From positions 62,001 through 126,000 of the forward strand of contig JAIUPH010000006.1 in NCBI GenBank assembly GCA_020161065.1: a DNA stretch of 64,000 bases, in the 5' to 3' direction. Numbering within the stretch: the first letter of the stretch is position 1; each line of letters starts with the position of its first letter. The DNA is from Pseudomonadota bacterium. Lineage in GTDB: Bacteria > Pseudomonadota > Gammaproteobacteria > Burkholderiales > Burkholderiaceae_C. Under the pieces are notes generated by a model. It was given only the letters and a program-made list of their open reading frames with translations. It was not told where the DNA came from and ran no database searches. The position numbers and the translations under genes were made by a program. This document shows positions 39,965-51,663 of the stretch, one piece after another.

Positions 39965-42462
39965 TCAGCGCGAGGCGGCGTTGGCGGGCGGTACCGGCGG
40001 TACCGGCGTTACGGGCGAGACGGGCGGCACCGGCGTCACCGGCGTCACCGGCGGCGCTTGCGTAACCGGTATTCCCGGCGGCATCGCCGGCGACCCCGGC
40101 GTCATCCCCGGCACGCCCGATGCCGCTTCGGGCAGCAGCCCCGGCGGCGCGCTGGCGGCGCCTTCGGGCAAGGTCGGCAGCGTCGGCTGCGGTGCCGCGA
40201 TGCGCGCCACGAAGGGCTGCGCATCGTCGCCGGCCAGGCGCCAGTCGCCGCCCTCGACGTGCACCACGCCGGGCGGCGGCACCAGCGGCTGCACCGGCAC
40301 CCCTTTCAGCGCCACGCGCATGAACTCGATCCACGGCGGCAGCGCCAGGCCGCCGCCGCTTTCGCGCTCGCCCAGGCTTTGCGGCTCGTCGTAGCCGATC
40401 CAGCCGACCGCCACCACGCTGGGCTGGAAGCCGGCGAACCAGGCGTCCACCGCGTCGTTGGTGGTGCCGGTCTTGCCGTACAGGTCGGGCCGGCGCAGCG
40501 CGGCCTGCGCCGCCGCCGCGGTGCCGCGCCGCGTGACGTCGGCTAGCAGGCTGCGCAGCAGGAAGACGTTGGTGGCGGGCACGGCGCGCGTGTCTTCGCT
40601 GAAGGCGGCTGCCGGCGGCGCCTCGAACAGCAGCTGGCCGCGGGCGTCGACGATCTTCTCGATCACCACCGGCGGCACGCGCCAGCCGCCGTTGGCGAAC
40701 ACCGCGTAGGCGCCGGCCAGCTGCAGCGGCGTGACGCTGCCGGCGCCCAAGGCGAAGGTCAGGTTGTCGGGCTGGCGCGCGGGGTCGATGCCGAAGCGCG
40801 CCACCCAGTCGCGCGCCGCCGGCAGGCCGATCTGCCGCAGCAGCCGGATGCTGACCAGGTTCTTCGATCGCACCAGCGCTTCGCGCACGGTGATCGGGCC
40901 GTCGAATTGGCCGTCGGAGTTCTTCGGGTTCCAGTCGTCGGTGGCGCCTTCGGCCACCGTCAGCGGCAGGTCGTCGACCACGGTCTCGGGCCGCACGCCG
41001 TGCGCGAAGGCGGCCGAGTACAGCAAGGGCTTGAAGCTCGATCCCGGCTGCCGCCAGGCCTGCGTGGCATGGTTGAACTGGCGCTGGCGGAAGTCGAAGC
41101 CGCCGACCAGCGCGCGCACGCGGCCGGTGTCGGGGTCGAGCGCGACGAAGGCGCCTTCGGCCTCGGGCCATTGCACGATGCTCCAGCTCGTCGTGCCGTC
41201 GCGGTTGCCGTCGGCCAGCACGCGGATGACGGCGCCGCGCGTGATGGCCAGCGTCGCCGGCGCCTTGGGCGCCAGCCCCGGCTGCGCCTGGCGCAGCCCG
41301 CCGCTGCCGATGCGCACCGCCTCGCCGCTGGCCAGTTGCGCCAGCACCTCGCGCGGGCCGGCCTCCAGCACGATGGCCACGCGCAGGTCGTCGTCGTCGG
41401 CATGGTCCTTCAAGGCCTGCGCGGCGGCGCGCTCCAACTCGGCGCCGCTCGCTTTGGCCGGCAGGTCTTCGTGGTCTTCGGGGCCGCGCCAGCGCTGCTT
41501 GCGCTCGTGGGCCAGCAGCGCGCGGCGCAGCGCAGCGTGGGCGGCCTGCTGCTCGGCGGCGCGGATCGAGGTGACGACGCGCAGGCCCTGGGTGTAGGCC
41601 TGCTCGCCGAAGCGCTCCACCACCGCCAGCCGCGCCATCTCGGCCACGTACTCGGCGTGCAGCGCCGCGCCGCGGGCGTTGCGCAGCACCAGCTTCTCGG
41701 CCACCGCCTGGTCGTATTGCGCGGCGCTGATGCGGCCGAGCTTGCGCATGCGGTCGAGCACCAGCAGCTGGCGGCGCCGCGCGCGTTCGGCGTTGACCAC
41801 CGGGTTGGCCCAGATCGGGTTCTGCGGCAGGCCGGCGAGCATGGCCGATTCGGCCAGCGTCAGCGCCGCCAGCGGCTTGCCGAAGTAGACCTGCGCCGCG
41901 GCGCCGAAGCCGTAGGCGCGCTGGCCGAGGTAGATCTGGTTGAGGTAGAGCTCGAGGATGCGGTCCTTGTCCAGCTCGTGCTCGATCTGCAGCGCCAGCA
42001 GCGCTTCCTTGATCTTGCGCTCGGGCGTGCGCCGCGTCGACAGGAAGAAGGTGCGCGCCACCTGCTGCGTGATGGTGGAGGCGCCCTGCGGCATGCCGCC
42101 GCCGAGGTTGGCGATGAAGGCGCGCAGCAGGCCCTTGGGGCTGATGCCGAAGTGCTCGTAGAAGCCGGTGTCCTCGATCGCCAGCACGGCGTCCTTCAAG
42201 GCCGGCGGGATCTGCTCGATCGGCACGAAGATGCGCCGCTCGCTGCCGAAGGTGGCGATCTCGCTGCCCTCGGCCGTCAGCACCTGCAGGTGCTGGCGCG
42301 GCTGGTAGTCGGTGACCTTGGTCAGCGGCGGCAGGTCGCGCCAGTACCAGGCGGCGGCCAGCGCCAGCGCCAGCAGCGCCAGCGCCGCCGCGCCGGCCAG
42401 CAGCAACAGCAGCGTGGTGATGACGAACCCGCGCGGGCGCGCCGCGCGGCCGGGCCGCAGAC

Positions 42463-42466
<4 letters not shown>
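39965..42466 (-). CDS. Class A penicillin-binding protein (PBP1A type)
   Basis: Bifunctional peptidoglycan synthase, 833 residues, anchored by one N-terminal membrane segment (TTLLLLLAGAAALALLALAL). The glycosyltransferase domain has AIEDTGFYEHFGISPKGLLRA and QGASTITQQVARTFFLS. The transpeptidase domain has the Ser in SSFKPLLYSAAF, RSKNLVS and KTGTTND. An OB-like insert lies between them. The tail is a Pro/Val/Thr repeat of about 35 residues. Start is the GTG at 42466-42464, which overlaps the nucleotidase stop as GTGA. Confidence 0.94.
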
Positions 42467-44430
<1,964 letters not shown>

Positions 44431-44446
44431 GGCAGGCTCCCGGCGA

Positions 44447-47400
44447 TCAGGGCGCGGCCGGCGCCAGCGCGCGCACGGTGTCCAGCAGCGTGTGCAGGTC
44501 CACCGGCTTGGTCAGGTAGGCATCGAAGCCGGCGGCCTTGCCGGCGGCCAGGTCGGCCGGCATCGCGTTGGCGCTGACGGCCACCACGGGGATGCGGCGC
44601 GTGCGCGCGTCGGCGCGCAGCCGGCGCAGCACCTCGTAGCCGTCGATGCCGGGCAGCTGGATGTCCAGCAGGATCAGGTCGGGCGGCGCCGCATAGGCGT
44701 CTTCCAGGCCTTGCAGCGGCTCGGCGGCGGTCGCCAGGTCGAGCTCGTCTTCCAGCAGCGCGGCCATCAGCATCAGGTTGACCGGGTTGTCTTCGATGTA
44801 CAGCGCGCGCCGGCGGCGGCCGGCCGGCGCGGCGGGGATGGGCGCGGCCAGCGCCGGCGCCGCCTCGGCCAGCGGCAGGCGGAACCAGAAGGTGCTGCCC
44901 TGGCCGGGCTGGCTGACGACGCCGATGCGCCCGCCCATCGCCTCCACCAGGTGGCGGCTGAGCGCCAGGCCGATGCCGGTGCCGTCGGTGCCGTGGCGCG
45001 CGGCGTCGAGCCGCTCGAAAGGCTTGAACAACCGCGCCTGCTGCTCGGCGCTGAGGCCGGGGCCGTTGTCGCTGACGCGGAATTCGATCTGCCCTTCGAC
45101 GGGCTCCACCGTCACGCCGACACGGCCGCCGCGGTGGTTGTACTTGACGGCGTTGGACAGCAGGTTCAGCAGCACCTGGCGCAGCCGCTTGGGGTCGGCC
45201 CAGGCGTGCAGGCTGCCGTCGCCCACCGCCGGCTGCAGGTCGACCGCGAATTCGGCGGCCTGCGTCTGCATCAGCGCGATGCATTCGTCGACCAGCGCCG
45301 TCGCGGCCACCGAGCTGGGCAGCACCTCCAGCTCGCCGGCCTCGATGCGGCCGAGGTCGAGCAGATCGCCGATCAGCGCCAGCAGGTGGTGGCCGCCGCG
45401 CAGGATCTCGCCCACCTGGCGCTGCTGGCCGGGGTTGAGGTTCTGCTGCTGCGCCAGCAACTGGCCGAAGCCCAGCACCGCGTTGAGCGGCGTGCGCAAC
45501 TCGTGCGACATGCTGGACAGGAACTGCGACTTGGCCTTGTTGGCGCGTTCGGCCTCGGAGAAGGCGTCGATCAGCGCGGCCTGCGCGCGCTTGCGCTCGG
45601 TGACGTCGATGCCGAAGGCGTAGACCATGCGCGTGCCGTCGGCCTGCGGCCGGCCGGCGACGTGGGTGATCTCCAGGTCCACCGTGCCCTGGCCGTCGAC
45701 GCCGGGGTACTGCGTGCTCGCCGTGGCCTGGCCGTGGCGCGCGGTCTGCTCCAGCGTGACGCGCAGCTTGCGCCAGCGCAGCGGGCCCAGCACCTCCTCC
45801 ACCGGGCGGCCGATGACGTGCTCGATCGGCAGGCCCAGCAGCCGCGCCATGCGCTCGTTGAGGTACTGGTAGCGCTGGCGGCCGTCGAGCACGGCGATGT
45901 AGCCGGGAAAGTTGTCCAGCAGCGCGCGCTGCTCGGCGGCGGCGGACTCGCGCACCGCCTCGGCGGCGGCCTCGGCGGTGATGTCGCGCGTGCTCCACAC
46001 GCGCAGCTTGCGGCCGTTCACCGTCGAGCAGGCGAAGCGCAGCGTCAGCACGCGGCCGTCGCGCAGGTGCAGCCGCTCGGCCACCGGCACGCCGGCGGCG
46101 ACGATGGCCTCCATGCGCGCGATCTCGGCCTCGGCGTCGATCAGCAAATGGCGCGTGCGGTCGAGCAGCTGCCGCGTCGTCAGGCCGGCGCGCAGCGAAT
46201 CGTCCAGCCCCCACAGGCGGAACAACTGATCGTTGGCGAAGCGGGCGGGCTCGTCGTCGTGGTCGGCGTCGGTCGCGAAGATGCCTTCGCTGGTGGCCTC
46301 CAGCGTGCCGCGCAGGTACTCGGTGGCCGCCACCGCGGCGAGGTGCTGCTCCTCCTGCTGGGTGACGTCGCGCGTGACGATCGTGGCCATGCGCGGGCGG
46401 TCGCCGTCGGCCGCGATCGGGTAGTACGCGGTCTGCAGCACGCGCGGCGGCAGCCCGGGCAGCAGCAGCTGGTCGCGCACGTGGGTGATGCGGCCTTCGT
46501 GCAGGCAATGCGCCAGCGCTTCCACGCGCGCCAGCGTCAGCACGCCGGGCGCCAGCTCGTGCAGCCGGCGGCCGATGACCTGCTCGCGTCCCAGGCCCAT
46601 GTAGCTGCACCAGGCGTCGTTGACGCTGTGGTAGATCTCCAGCTCGTCGATCACGCTGATCAGTTCGGTGCTGGAATTGATCGCGAACTGCGCGACGCGC
46701 AGCGCCTCCTCGGCCTGGTGGCGGCGGCTGACGTCGGTCCAGGTGGCGATCGAGCCGATCATCTGCTCGCGGCCGTCGAACAGCGGCGAGGCCTGCACCA
46801 GGCAGCGGCGCAGGCTGCCGTCGGGGCGGCGCACGGTGAGCGCGGTGCCGTCGTCGCCGGGCTGTTGCTGCTGGCAGCTCTGCAGTTCGGCGGCGAGCAG
46901 CGCGCGGTCGTCGCCGTCCAGCCAGTCCACCGCGCGGCGGCCCAGCAGTTGCTCGCAGGGGCGGCCCAGCAGCTCGGCCATCGCCGGGTTGAGGTCGCTG
47001 CAGCGGCCGTCGCTGTCGAGGAACACGAAGCCCTGGCGCGCCGTGCGCAGCAACTGCAGCAGCAGCAGCCGCTCGTCGGCCAGCAGGCGGTCGGCGTCGT
47101 GGCCGTGCGTCACGTCCTGCACCGCGCCGTCGAGGCCGACGATGGCGCCGCCGGCGTTGCGCCGCACGTCGCCGCTGGCGCGCAGCACGATGTCGCGGCC
47201 CTTGGCGGTGCGCACGCGGCCGACGGCGGTGAAGGGCTGGCCGTCGCGCAGCGCGCCCTCCATCGCGGCGCGCGCGCCGTCGCGGTCGGGCGGGTGGAAC
47301 ATGTCCAGGCAGGCGTCCATCGCGATCGGCGCCGCGGACGGCAAATCCAGCAGGCGCAGCGTGTGCGGCGACAGCGTGAGCTGGCGCGTCGCCGCGTCGA

Positions 47401-48073
47401 GCGACCAGCCGCCGACGCCGGCGATGGCGCCGGTGCGGTCGAGCTGCTCGGCCACGCGGCGCAACTCGGCCGTCTGCTGCGCCTGCTGGCTGCGCAGCGC
47501 GACGGCTTCGACGAACAGGCGGTGGCCGCGCCGCATCAGCAAGCCGCTGATGACCAGCAGCGCCGCCATCAGCGGCAGGCACGGCGGCAGCGGCCGCGCC
47601 AGCGCATAGGCCAGCACCACCAGCACGCTGGGCAGCGCGTACAGCGCGGCGGCGGTGCGGTCGAAGGCCAGCGAGATCAGCGCGCCGGCGGCCGCGCCGA
47701 GCAGCGCCACCACCAGCAGGTCGAGCTGCCAGTCTTGTTGCAGGCGAAACAGCAGCAGCCCGCCCAAACCCCAGGCCAGGCCCTGCGCGCCCAGCGCCCA
47801 GCGGTAGCGGTCGCGCCAGCGCGGGTTGGCAGGGTCGGCCGCCAGCGGCACACGCAGGCCGCGGCGCACCGCCAGCCGCAGCACACTGGCCGCGGCCAGC
47901 GCCGCCAGCCACAGCGCCAGCTCGTTGCCGCGCAGCGCGTCGCGCAGTTCGGCGCAGACGATCAGCCCCAGGCTCCAGACGACCAGCAGCGACAGCGGCA
48001 ACGCCCGGCCGTGCAGGCGGTTCTGCTCCGCGCACAGTGCGTGCTCGGGAGGGGCGGCGATGGCCTGGGACAC
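44447..48073 (-). CDS. Hybrid histidine kinase with multiple PAS domains
   Basis: 1208 residues. An N-terminal membrane region (about 25-190) of several hydrophobic spans is followed by about five PAS/PAC-type sensor modules (roughly 205-815; PAC endings such as IATWTDVSRR, ATIVTRDVTQQ and YAFGIDVTERK). HisKA has SHELRTPLNAVLGF with His857. The ATPase domain has NLLSNAVKYN, SDNGPGLS and GTGIGLALS. A C-terminal receiver has Asp1137 in LILLDIQLPG and Lys in YLTKPVD. No cognate regulator is nearby. The ligand is unknown. The start ATG at 48073 lies 59 bp from repeat A. Confidence 0.93.
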   Translation of the reverse strand: MSQAIAAPPEHALCAEQNRLHGRALPLSLLVVWSLGLIVCAELRDALRGNELALWLAALAAASVLRLAVRRGLRVPLAADPANPRWRDRYRWALGAQGLAWGLGGLLLFRLQQDWQLDLLVVALLGAAAGALISLAFDRTAAALYALPSVLVVLAYALARPLPPCLPLMAALLVISGLLMRRGHRLFVEAVALRSQQAQQTAELRRVAEQLDRTGAIAGVGGWSLDAATRQLTLSPHTLRLLDLPSAAPIAMDACLDMFHPPDRDGARAAMEGALRDGQPFTAVGRVRTAKGRDIVLRASGDVRRNAGGAIVGLDGAVQDVTHGHDADRLLADERLLLLQLLRTARQGFVFLDSDGRCSDLNPAMAELLGRPCEQLLGRRAVDWLDGDDRALLAAELQSCQQQQPGDDGTALTVRRPDGSLRRCLVQASPLFDGREQMIGSIATWTDVSRRHQAEEALRVAQFAINSSTELISVIDELEIYHSVNDAWCSYMGLGREQVIGRRLHELAPGVLTLARVEALAHCLHEGRITHVRDQLLLPGLPPRVLQTAYYPIAADGDRPRMATIVTRDVTQQEEQHLAAVAATEYLRGTLEATSEGIFATDADHDDEPARFANDQLFRLWGLDDSLRAGLTTRQLLDRTRHLLIDAEAEIARMEAIVAAGVPVAERLHLRDGRVLTLRFACSTVNGRKLRVWSTRDITAEAAAEAVRESAAAEQRALLDNFPGYIAVLDGRQRYQYLNERMARLLGLPIEHVIGRPVEEVLGPLRWRKLRVTLEQTARHGQATASTQYPGVDGQGTVDLEITHVAGRPQADGTRMVYAFGIDVTERKRAQAALIDAFSEAERANKAKSQFLSSMSHELRTPLNAVLGFGQLLAQQQNLNPGQQRQVGEILRGGHHLLALIGDLLDLGRIEAGELEVLPSSVAATALVDECIALMQTQAAEFAVDLQPAVGDGSLHAWADPKRLRQVLLNLLSNAVKYNHRGGRVGVTVEPVEGQIEFRVSDNGPGLSAEQQARLFKPFERLDAARHGTDGTGIGLALSRHLVEAMGGRIGVVSQPGQGSTFWFRLPLAEAAPALAAPIPAAPAGRRRRALYIEDNPVNLMLMAALLEDELDLATAAEPLQGLEDAYAAPPDLILLDIQLPGIDGYEVLRRLRADARTRRIPVVAVSANAMPADLAAGKAAGFDAYLTKPVDLHTLLDTVRALAPAAP

Positions 48074-48131
48074 AGTGGGGCGGGCGAAGGTCGGAGCCGG
48101 AAACGGCGGCCACGATACCCCAGCCGACCGT

Positions 48132-48200
48132 GCCCCGACCGCCGGGCTTGCCCGGGATCAAGCCTGACAAACGACAAGGCCCGCCGAAGCGGGCCTTGTC
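48132..48200. repeat. Direct repeat A, left boundary of accessory island
   Basis: This 69-bp unit recurs at 53491-53559 in the same orientation with one mismatch (48164/53523). It contains a small dyad CCGGGC-TT-GCCCGG and one arm of a larger hairpin. In this copy the hairpin is complete: 19-bp perfect arms at 48166-48184 and 48189-48207 around a CGAA loop. It lies between the kinase gene and the truncated MFS fragment. Confidence 0.9.
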
Positions 48201-48207
48201 GTTTGTC

Positions 48208-48369
48208 ATAGTTGTGCTGCCAAGGCAAATGGAGGGCGACGAGCGCCCCGCCCGGGGTCAGGCCGGCGATGGCACCCAGCTGGCAGGCGTCCGACCCGCA
48301 TCCTGGCGCGGTCTTGCGGACTTCCGGCGGATACATGTCCACGGCGAAGGTCGCCATGACGATCGGCAT
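48208..48369 (-). pseudogene. Remnant of an MFS transporter C-terminus
   Basis: In one frame the stretch reads MPIVMATFAVDMYPPEVRKT, then LGAIAGLTPGGALVALHLPW, which resembles the last transmembrane region of aromatic-acid MFS symporters (a YPxxVRATG loop then LGAILGPxxGG). There is no start-to-stop gene; the fragment runs into repeat A without a proper end, and the rest of the transporter is missing. The assignment rests on motif likeness only. Confidence 0.4.
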
Positions 48370-48395
48370 CGCGCGAGTGCCGGATCCGTTGCCGC

Positions 48396-49316
48396 TCAGT
48401 GCCCCGAGCTGAGCGGGTGCCGCGGCAGCGGTCCGGATACCGTCACATCCATGCGGCCGACCACGTCCACCTCGAATGTGACGACCTCGCCCTCTCGCAG
48501 CCAGCCGCGAAAGTTGTCGGGGTCGAGTGCGCGCTGCTCGAAGAGGCACCCCTTGCCGACGGTTCCGAAGCCGATGACGTCGCCGGTTTGCAGATGCGTC
48601 CCCCTGGAGGTGTAGGCGACGACATCGTCAGCTCCCCAGTTGATGGTCGACCAGTTCCCGGTGCTGATCGGGACGCCGTCGATCGCGACACGCATGTTCA
48701 CGTCGAATCCCTTGCCTGAGCGCAGCGGCTCGAACTCGTCTGCCGACACCAGCACGGGGCCGAGGGTGGTGGCCCCGTCCTTACCCTTGGCCGGGCCGAG
48801 CCGCACGGTCATCTCTTCCCACTGGAGATCGCGTGCGCTCCAGTCGATGTACATCGTGTAGCCGATGATGTGGTCGAGCGCGTCCTCCGGCCTGATGTTG
48901 GATCCGGGCCGGCCGATCACCGCGGCTACCTCGAGCTCGTAGTCGAACTGGTTGCAGCCGGGCGAGATCGGCACCGCCTCGGCAGGTCCCAGTACCGCCG
49001 CGGGGTTTGACAAGTAGAAGGCCGGGAACTTCTTGTGCAGGGGGTCGACGGCCCCCATGCAGTTGACGATGTGCTCATGGAAGCACATCGAGTCTCGCAT
49101 CGATGGCGGCCGCAGCGGCGCCTCCAGCCGGACCTTATCCAGAGGCACCGGGGTCGCCGAGCCCAGTGCACGTTGCCCGGTCGCAAGCAGGCTCTGCAGG
49201 CCGTCACCGATGATGTCGAGGACGCTCTTGGCACCGACGATCGGGTAGAGCAGGCCGTCCTGCAACACGGCCGCGCCCATCGTGCCGGTGGCGTCCGAAT
49301 AGGTGGCGAATTTCAT
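48396..49316 (-). CDS. Fumarylacetoacetate hydrolase family protein
   Basis: 306 residues of the FAH / 2-oxo-hepta-3-ene-dioate hydratase-isomerase superfamily, typically acting on beta-diketo or acylpyruvate products of aromatic ring cleavage. It begins MKFATYSDATGTMGAAVLQD. Metal-binding acidic residues appear in NQFDYELEVAAVIG and the loop GYTMYIDWSARDLQ. TGDVIGFGTVGKG and WLREGEVVTFEVDVVG close the fold. ATG 49316 was chosen because the family N-terminus begins there; longer in-frame starts add unrelated residues. Substrate unknown. Confidence 0.87.
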   Translation of the reverse strand: MKFATYSDATGTMGAAVLQDGLLYPIVGAKSVLDIIGDGLQSLLATGQRALGSATPVPLDKVRLEAPLRPPSMRDSMCFHEHIVNCMGAVDPLHKKFPAFYLSNPAAVLGPAEAVPISPGCNQFDYELEVAAVIGRPGSNIRPEDALDHIIGYTMYIDWSARDLQWEEMTVRLGPAKGKDGATTLGPVLVSADEFEPLRSGKGFDVNMRVAIDGVPISTGNWSTINWGADDVVAYTSRGTHLQTGDVIGFGTVGKGCLFEQRALDPDNFRGWLREGEVVTFEVDVVGRMDVTVSGPLPRHPLSSGH

Positions 49317-49426
49317 GATCGGTCTCCAATGGCGCAGGCCTCGCGCGTTCAGCACCCGCGAACTGGCCGCGCGCATTCGGGGCCTGTCGGGAAGCCACCT
49401 AGCCTGCGGCGTACCCTGGCCGGAGT

Positions 49427-49957
49427 TCAAGGGTGCGGCACGGCTCCCACGAGGATCGCCGCCACCACGCAAGGCTCGGTGCCGCGCACGCTCCACGAGT
49501 GCACGGTGCCGCGCTGCACCAGCACGTCGCTGGTCTTGAGCAGGGTTTCACCGGTATCGAGGATGGCGTATATCTTGCCCTTCATCACGATGATGTAGTC
49601 AACCGTGCTGGTCTTGTGGCGCATCGGATCGTCGGAGTGCGCGTCGGGCGCGTGGCCTGCGCCGATGGAGGCGAAGGCCTTGGCCGCATCGGCGCCCTTC
49701 CACTGCTGGTCGGGGGGGAACTCCACGATGCGCAGGATGCTGCCAACCGAAGGCGGCTCCAGCCGTACCGGACGCGTCACGGCATCGGCGCGGCCGGTGT
49801 TGTCGGCCGGCGCCGTAGCGGTCTCCCACAGGTCGGTCAGGGCCACGCCGGGCATCGACTCCATTTCCTTGATGTTGGGAGCCAGCCCGTCCATGATGAA
49901 GGTGGAACGGTTCTGTGCGTCATGTCCCGTGACGACGCGGCGGATTTTCCAGACCAT
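49427..49957 (-). CDS. Cupin domain protein
   Basis: 176 residues ending in a single cupin barrel. The region from about 115 (HKTSTVDYIIVMKGKIYAIL, then TLLKTSDVLVQRGTVHSW) carries the two cupin motifs, with His and Glu/Gln-type positions for a metal. The N-terminal half (VWKIRRVVTGHDAQNRSTFI) is shared with small cupins found in aromatic or lactone degradation clusters. Dioxygenase or isomerase activity is possible but not shown. AAGGAG sits 7 bp before the ATG. It lies 110 bp upstream of the FAH gene on the same strand. Confidence 0.82.
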   Translation of the reverse strand: MVWKIRRVVTGHDAQNRSTFIMDGLAPNIKEMESMPGVALTDLWETATAPADNTGRADAVTRPVRLEPPSVGSILRIVEFPPDQQWKGADAAKAFASIGAGHAPDAHSDDPMRHKTSTVDYIIVMKGKIYAILDTGETLLKTSDVLVQRGTVHSWSVRGTEPCVVAAILVGAVPHP

Positions 49958-49984
49958 GTGCTTTCTCCTTGGGCTGTACTGATG

Positions 49985-50613
49985 GAAAGTTCGCGCGATC
50001 AACCGATCGTTCGCGAGATCGGGCGCCGGCAGCCCCAGAACCGCTTCCGGCATTGAGGGCGTGCTGCGCGGTCTTGAGCAGCTTGCCGCAGTGGGTCTTG
50101 GGCAGGTGGTCCACCAAGCCGACCAAGGCGCGGCCGCTAGAAGCACGCGATCCGCTGCACGCACGCACAACTGGTTGAGCTCGGCCGTGTCTTGAGGGCG
50201 ACGAAGCCAACGGCATCGGGCTGGCCCACGTCGCCGGTGAGCAGCCGGCAGCCCTGCGGCGCTTCGCCGCTGGCCTCGGGATTGCGCCAGGAGCCCGGCA
50301 TGATCGAGTCGCCGCGCAGCATGCGCGCCAGCGCGAGGATCTCATCGGGGTCGACGTCCGCGAAGTCGCGCAGCGTCATCGACATCAGGCTGTGCTGCGT
50401 CTGCATCAAGCCATTGGGCCGCATGGTTGTGCCCGAGGTGTCGAACAGCCATGCATTGAAGTGGCCGAGGAATACGGCGTCGGTGTCGGCCGGCGCGATC
50501 CCGGCCGACATGATGGCCTCTCGCGAGGCGGCCAGCATCATGCTTGCGAGGCCCTGCCCATTCAGGCGGCCGAACGGCGCACGTGCCCATTCGACGATGC
50601 TTGCGTCCCTCAT
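49985..50613 (-). pseudogene. Chimeric remnant: thiolase N-terminus fused to acyl-CoA ligase fragments
   Basis: From the ATG at 50613 the first 60 codons read like a thiolase N-terminus (SIVEWARAPFGRLNGQGLAS, then GIAPADTDAVFLGHFNAW). The same frame then changes to acyl-CoA ligase sequence: RGDSIMPGSWRNPEASGEA and LLTGDVGQPDAVGFVALKTR. In another frame further on, the ligase C-terminus appears as LVDHLPKTHCGKLLKTAQHA (about 50040-50120). The catalytic Cys of the thiolase and most of the ligase are missing. It looks like collapse of two adjacent genes by deletion plus a frameshift. Confidence 0.6.
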
Positions 50614-50670
50614 ATGCGGCCGTATCGCCCCGGATTGTTGAGGCGATGACTTGGTCGATGCGCCATGGAA

Positions 50671-51639
50671 TCAGCTCGCGATCTCGATGCCGAGCGGGGG
50701 CAGGATGGTGCTGTAGCGGCGGATCTCGGCGTTCGCGTAGTCGCGGAAGGCGGCCGGCCCGAGCAGGGCCAGCTCCGATCCGTCGAATTGCAAGAGCGCA
50801 TCGAAGACGGGATGCTTCGCGGCGACGGCGAACTCCTCGAACAGCCGGTTGGCCACGTCGGCGCTCATGCCCTTGGGCCCCCACAAGCCACTCCAGCCGG
50901 GCACGTCGGCGACCGACAGGCCCAACTCCGCATAGGTGGGCATGTCGGGCAGCTTCGCATAGCGCTTCGTGTCGGAGATCCCCAAGCCGCGCATGGCGCC
51001 GGAACGGAGATGGTCAAGCGTGACGTTGGGCGGGACGAAGGTGCAGTCGATGATCCCGCTGATCAGGTCGACGAACACCGAGCCCTTGTACGGGACGTAC
51101 AGGAGCTCGATGCCGGCCGCCTTGGCGAACAGGGCGGCCGCCACGTGTGTCGTGCTTCCGACCCCGGCCGTGCCGCAGCTCACCTTGCCGGGGTTGGCCT
51201 TGGCATGATCGATGAGCTGTGCGAGCGACTTGTACGGTGTCTTGCCACCGACCAGGAGTGCGAACCCGGGGCTGCGCGAGATCCGAGCCACCGGCACCAG
51301 ATCCCGCTCGACGACGAAGGGTGCATTCTTCATCAACGCCGGGTAGGTGGTGACGCTGCCCGTGAAGTAGAGCAAGGTGCTCCCGTCGGGCTTGGAACGC
51401 ACTGTCTCCATGATGGCGATCGTGCCGCTGGCGCCAGGCCGATTGTCGATGATGCAGGTCCGCGCCGAGGTCTTGTGATATCCCTCCGCCAAGGGTCGCG
51501 CGCTGACATCCAGCGGGCCGCCGCCAGGCGACGGCACCACCAGCCTGACCGTGCCCGCGCTCTGCGCCTGCGCCAGGCTCGAAACCGCGGCCGCGGTAGC
51601 GGCGGCCGACGCAACGAAGCTTCTGCGTGAAAGTGGCAT
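50671..51639 (-). CDS. Bug-family periplasmic solute receptor (TctC-like)
   Basis: 322-residue extracytoplasmic receptor of the tripartite tricarboxylate transporter family, very numerous in Burkholderiales. The signal peptide is MPLSRRSFVASAAATAAAVS with a cut near LAQAQ. The mature protein has RLVVPSPGGGPLDVSARPLA, IDNRPGASGTIAIMETV, GTAGVGSTTHVAAALFAKAA, ELLYVPYKGS and AELGLSVADVPGWSGLWGP, all typical of Bug proteins. No tctA/tctB membrane genes are nearby, as is common for orphan Bugs. AGGAGA precedes the ATG. Confidence 0.93.
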   Translation of the reverse strand: MPLSRRSFVASAAATAAAVSSLAQAQSAGTVRLVVPSPGGGPLDVSARPLAEGYHKTSARTCIIDNRPGASGTIAIMETVRSKPDGSTLLYFTGSVTTYPALMKNAPFVVERDLVPVARISRSPGFALLVGGKTPYKSLAQLIDHAKANPGKVSCGTAGVGSTTHVAAALFAKAAGIELLYVPYKGSVFVDLISGIIDCTFVPPNVTLDHLRSGAMRGLGISDTKRYAKLPDMPTYAELGLSVADVPGWSGLWGPKGMSADVANRLFEEFAVAAKHPVFDALLQFDGSELALLGPAAFRDYANAEIRRYSTILPPLGIEIAS

Positions 51640-51663
51640 TTCAAATCTCCTGTATCGACCGCA

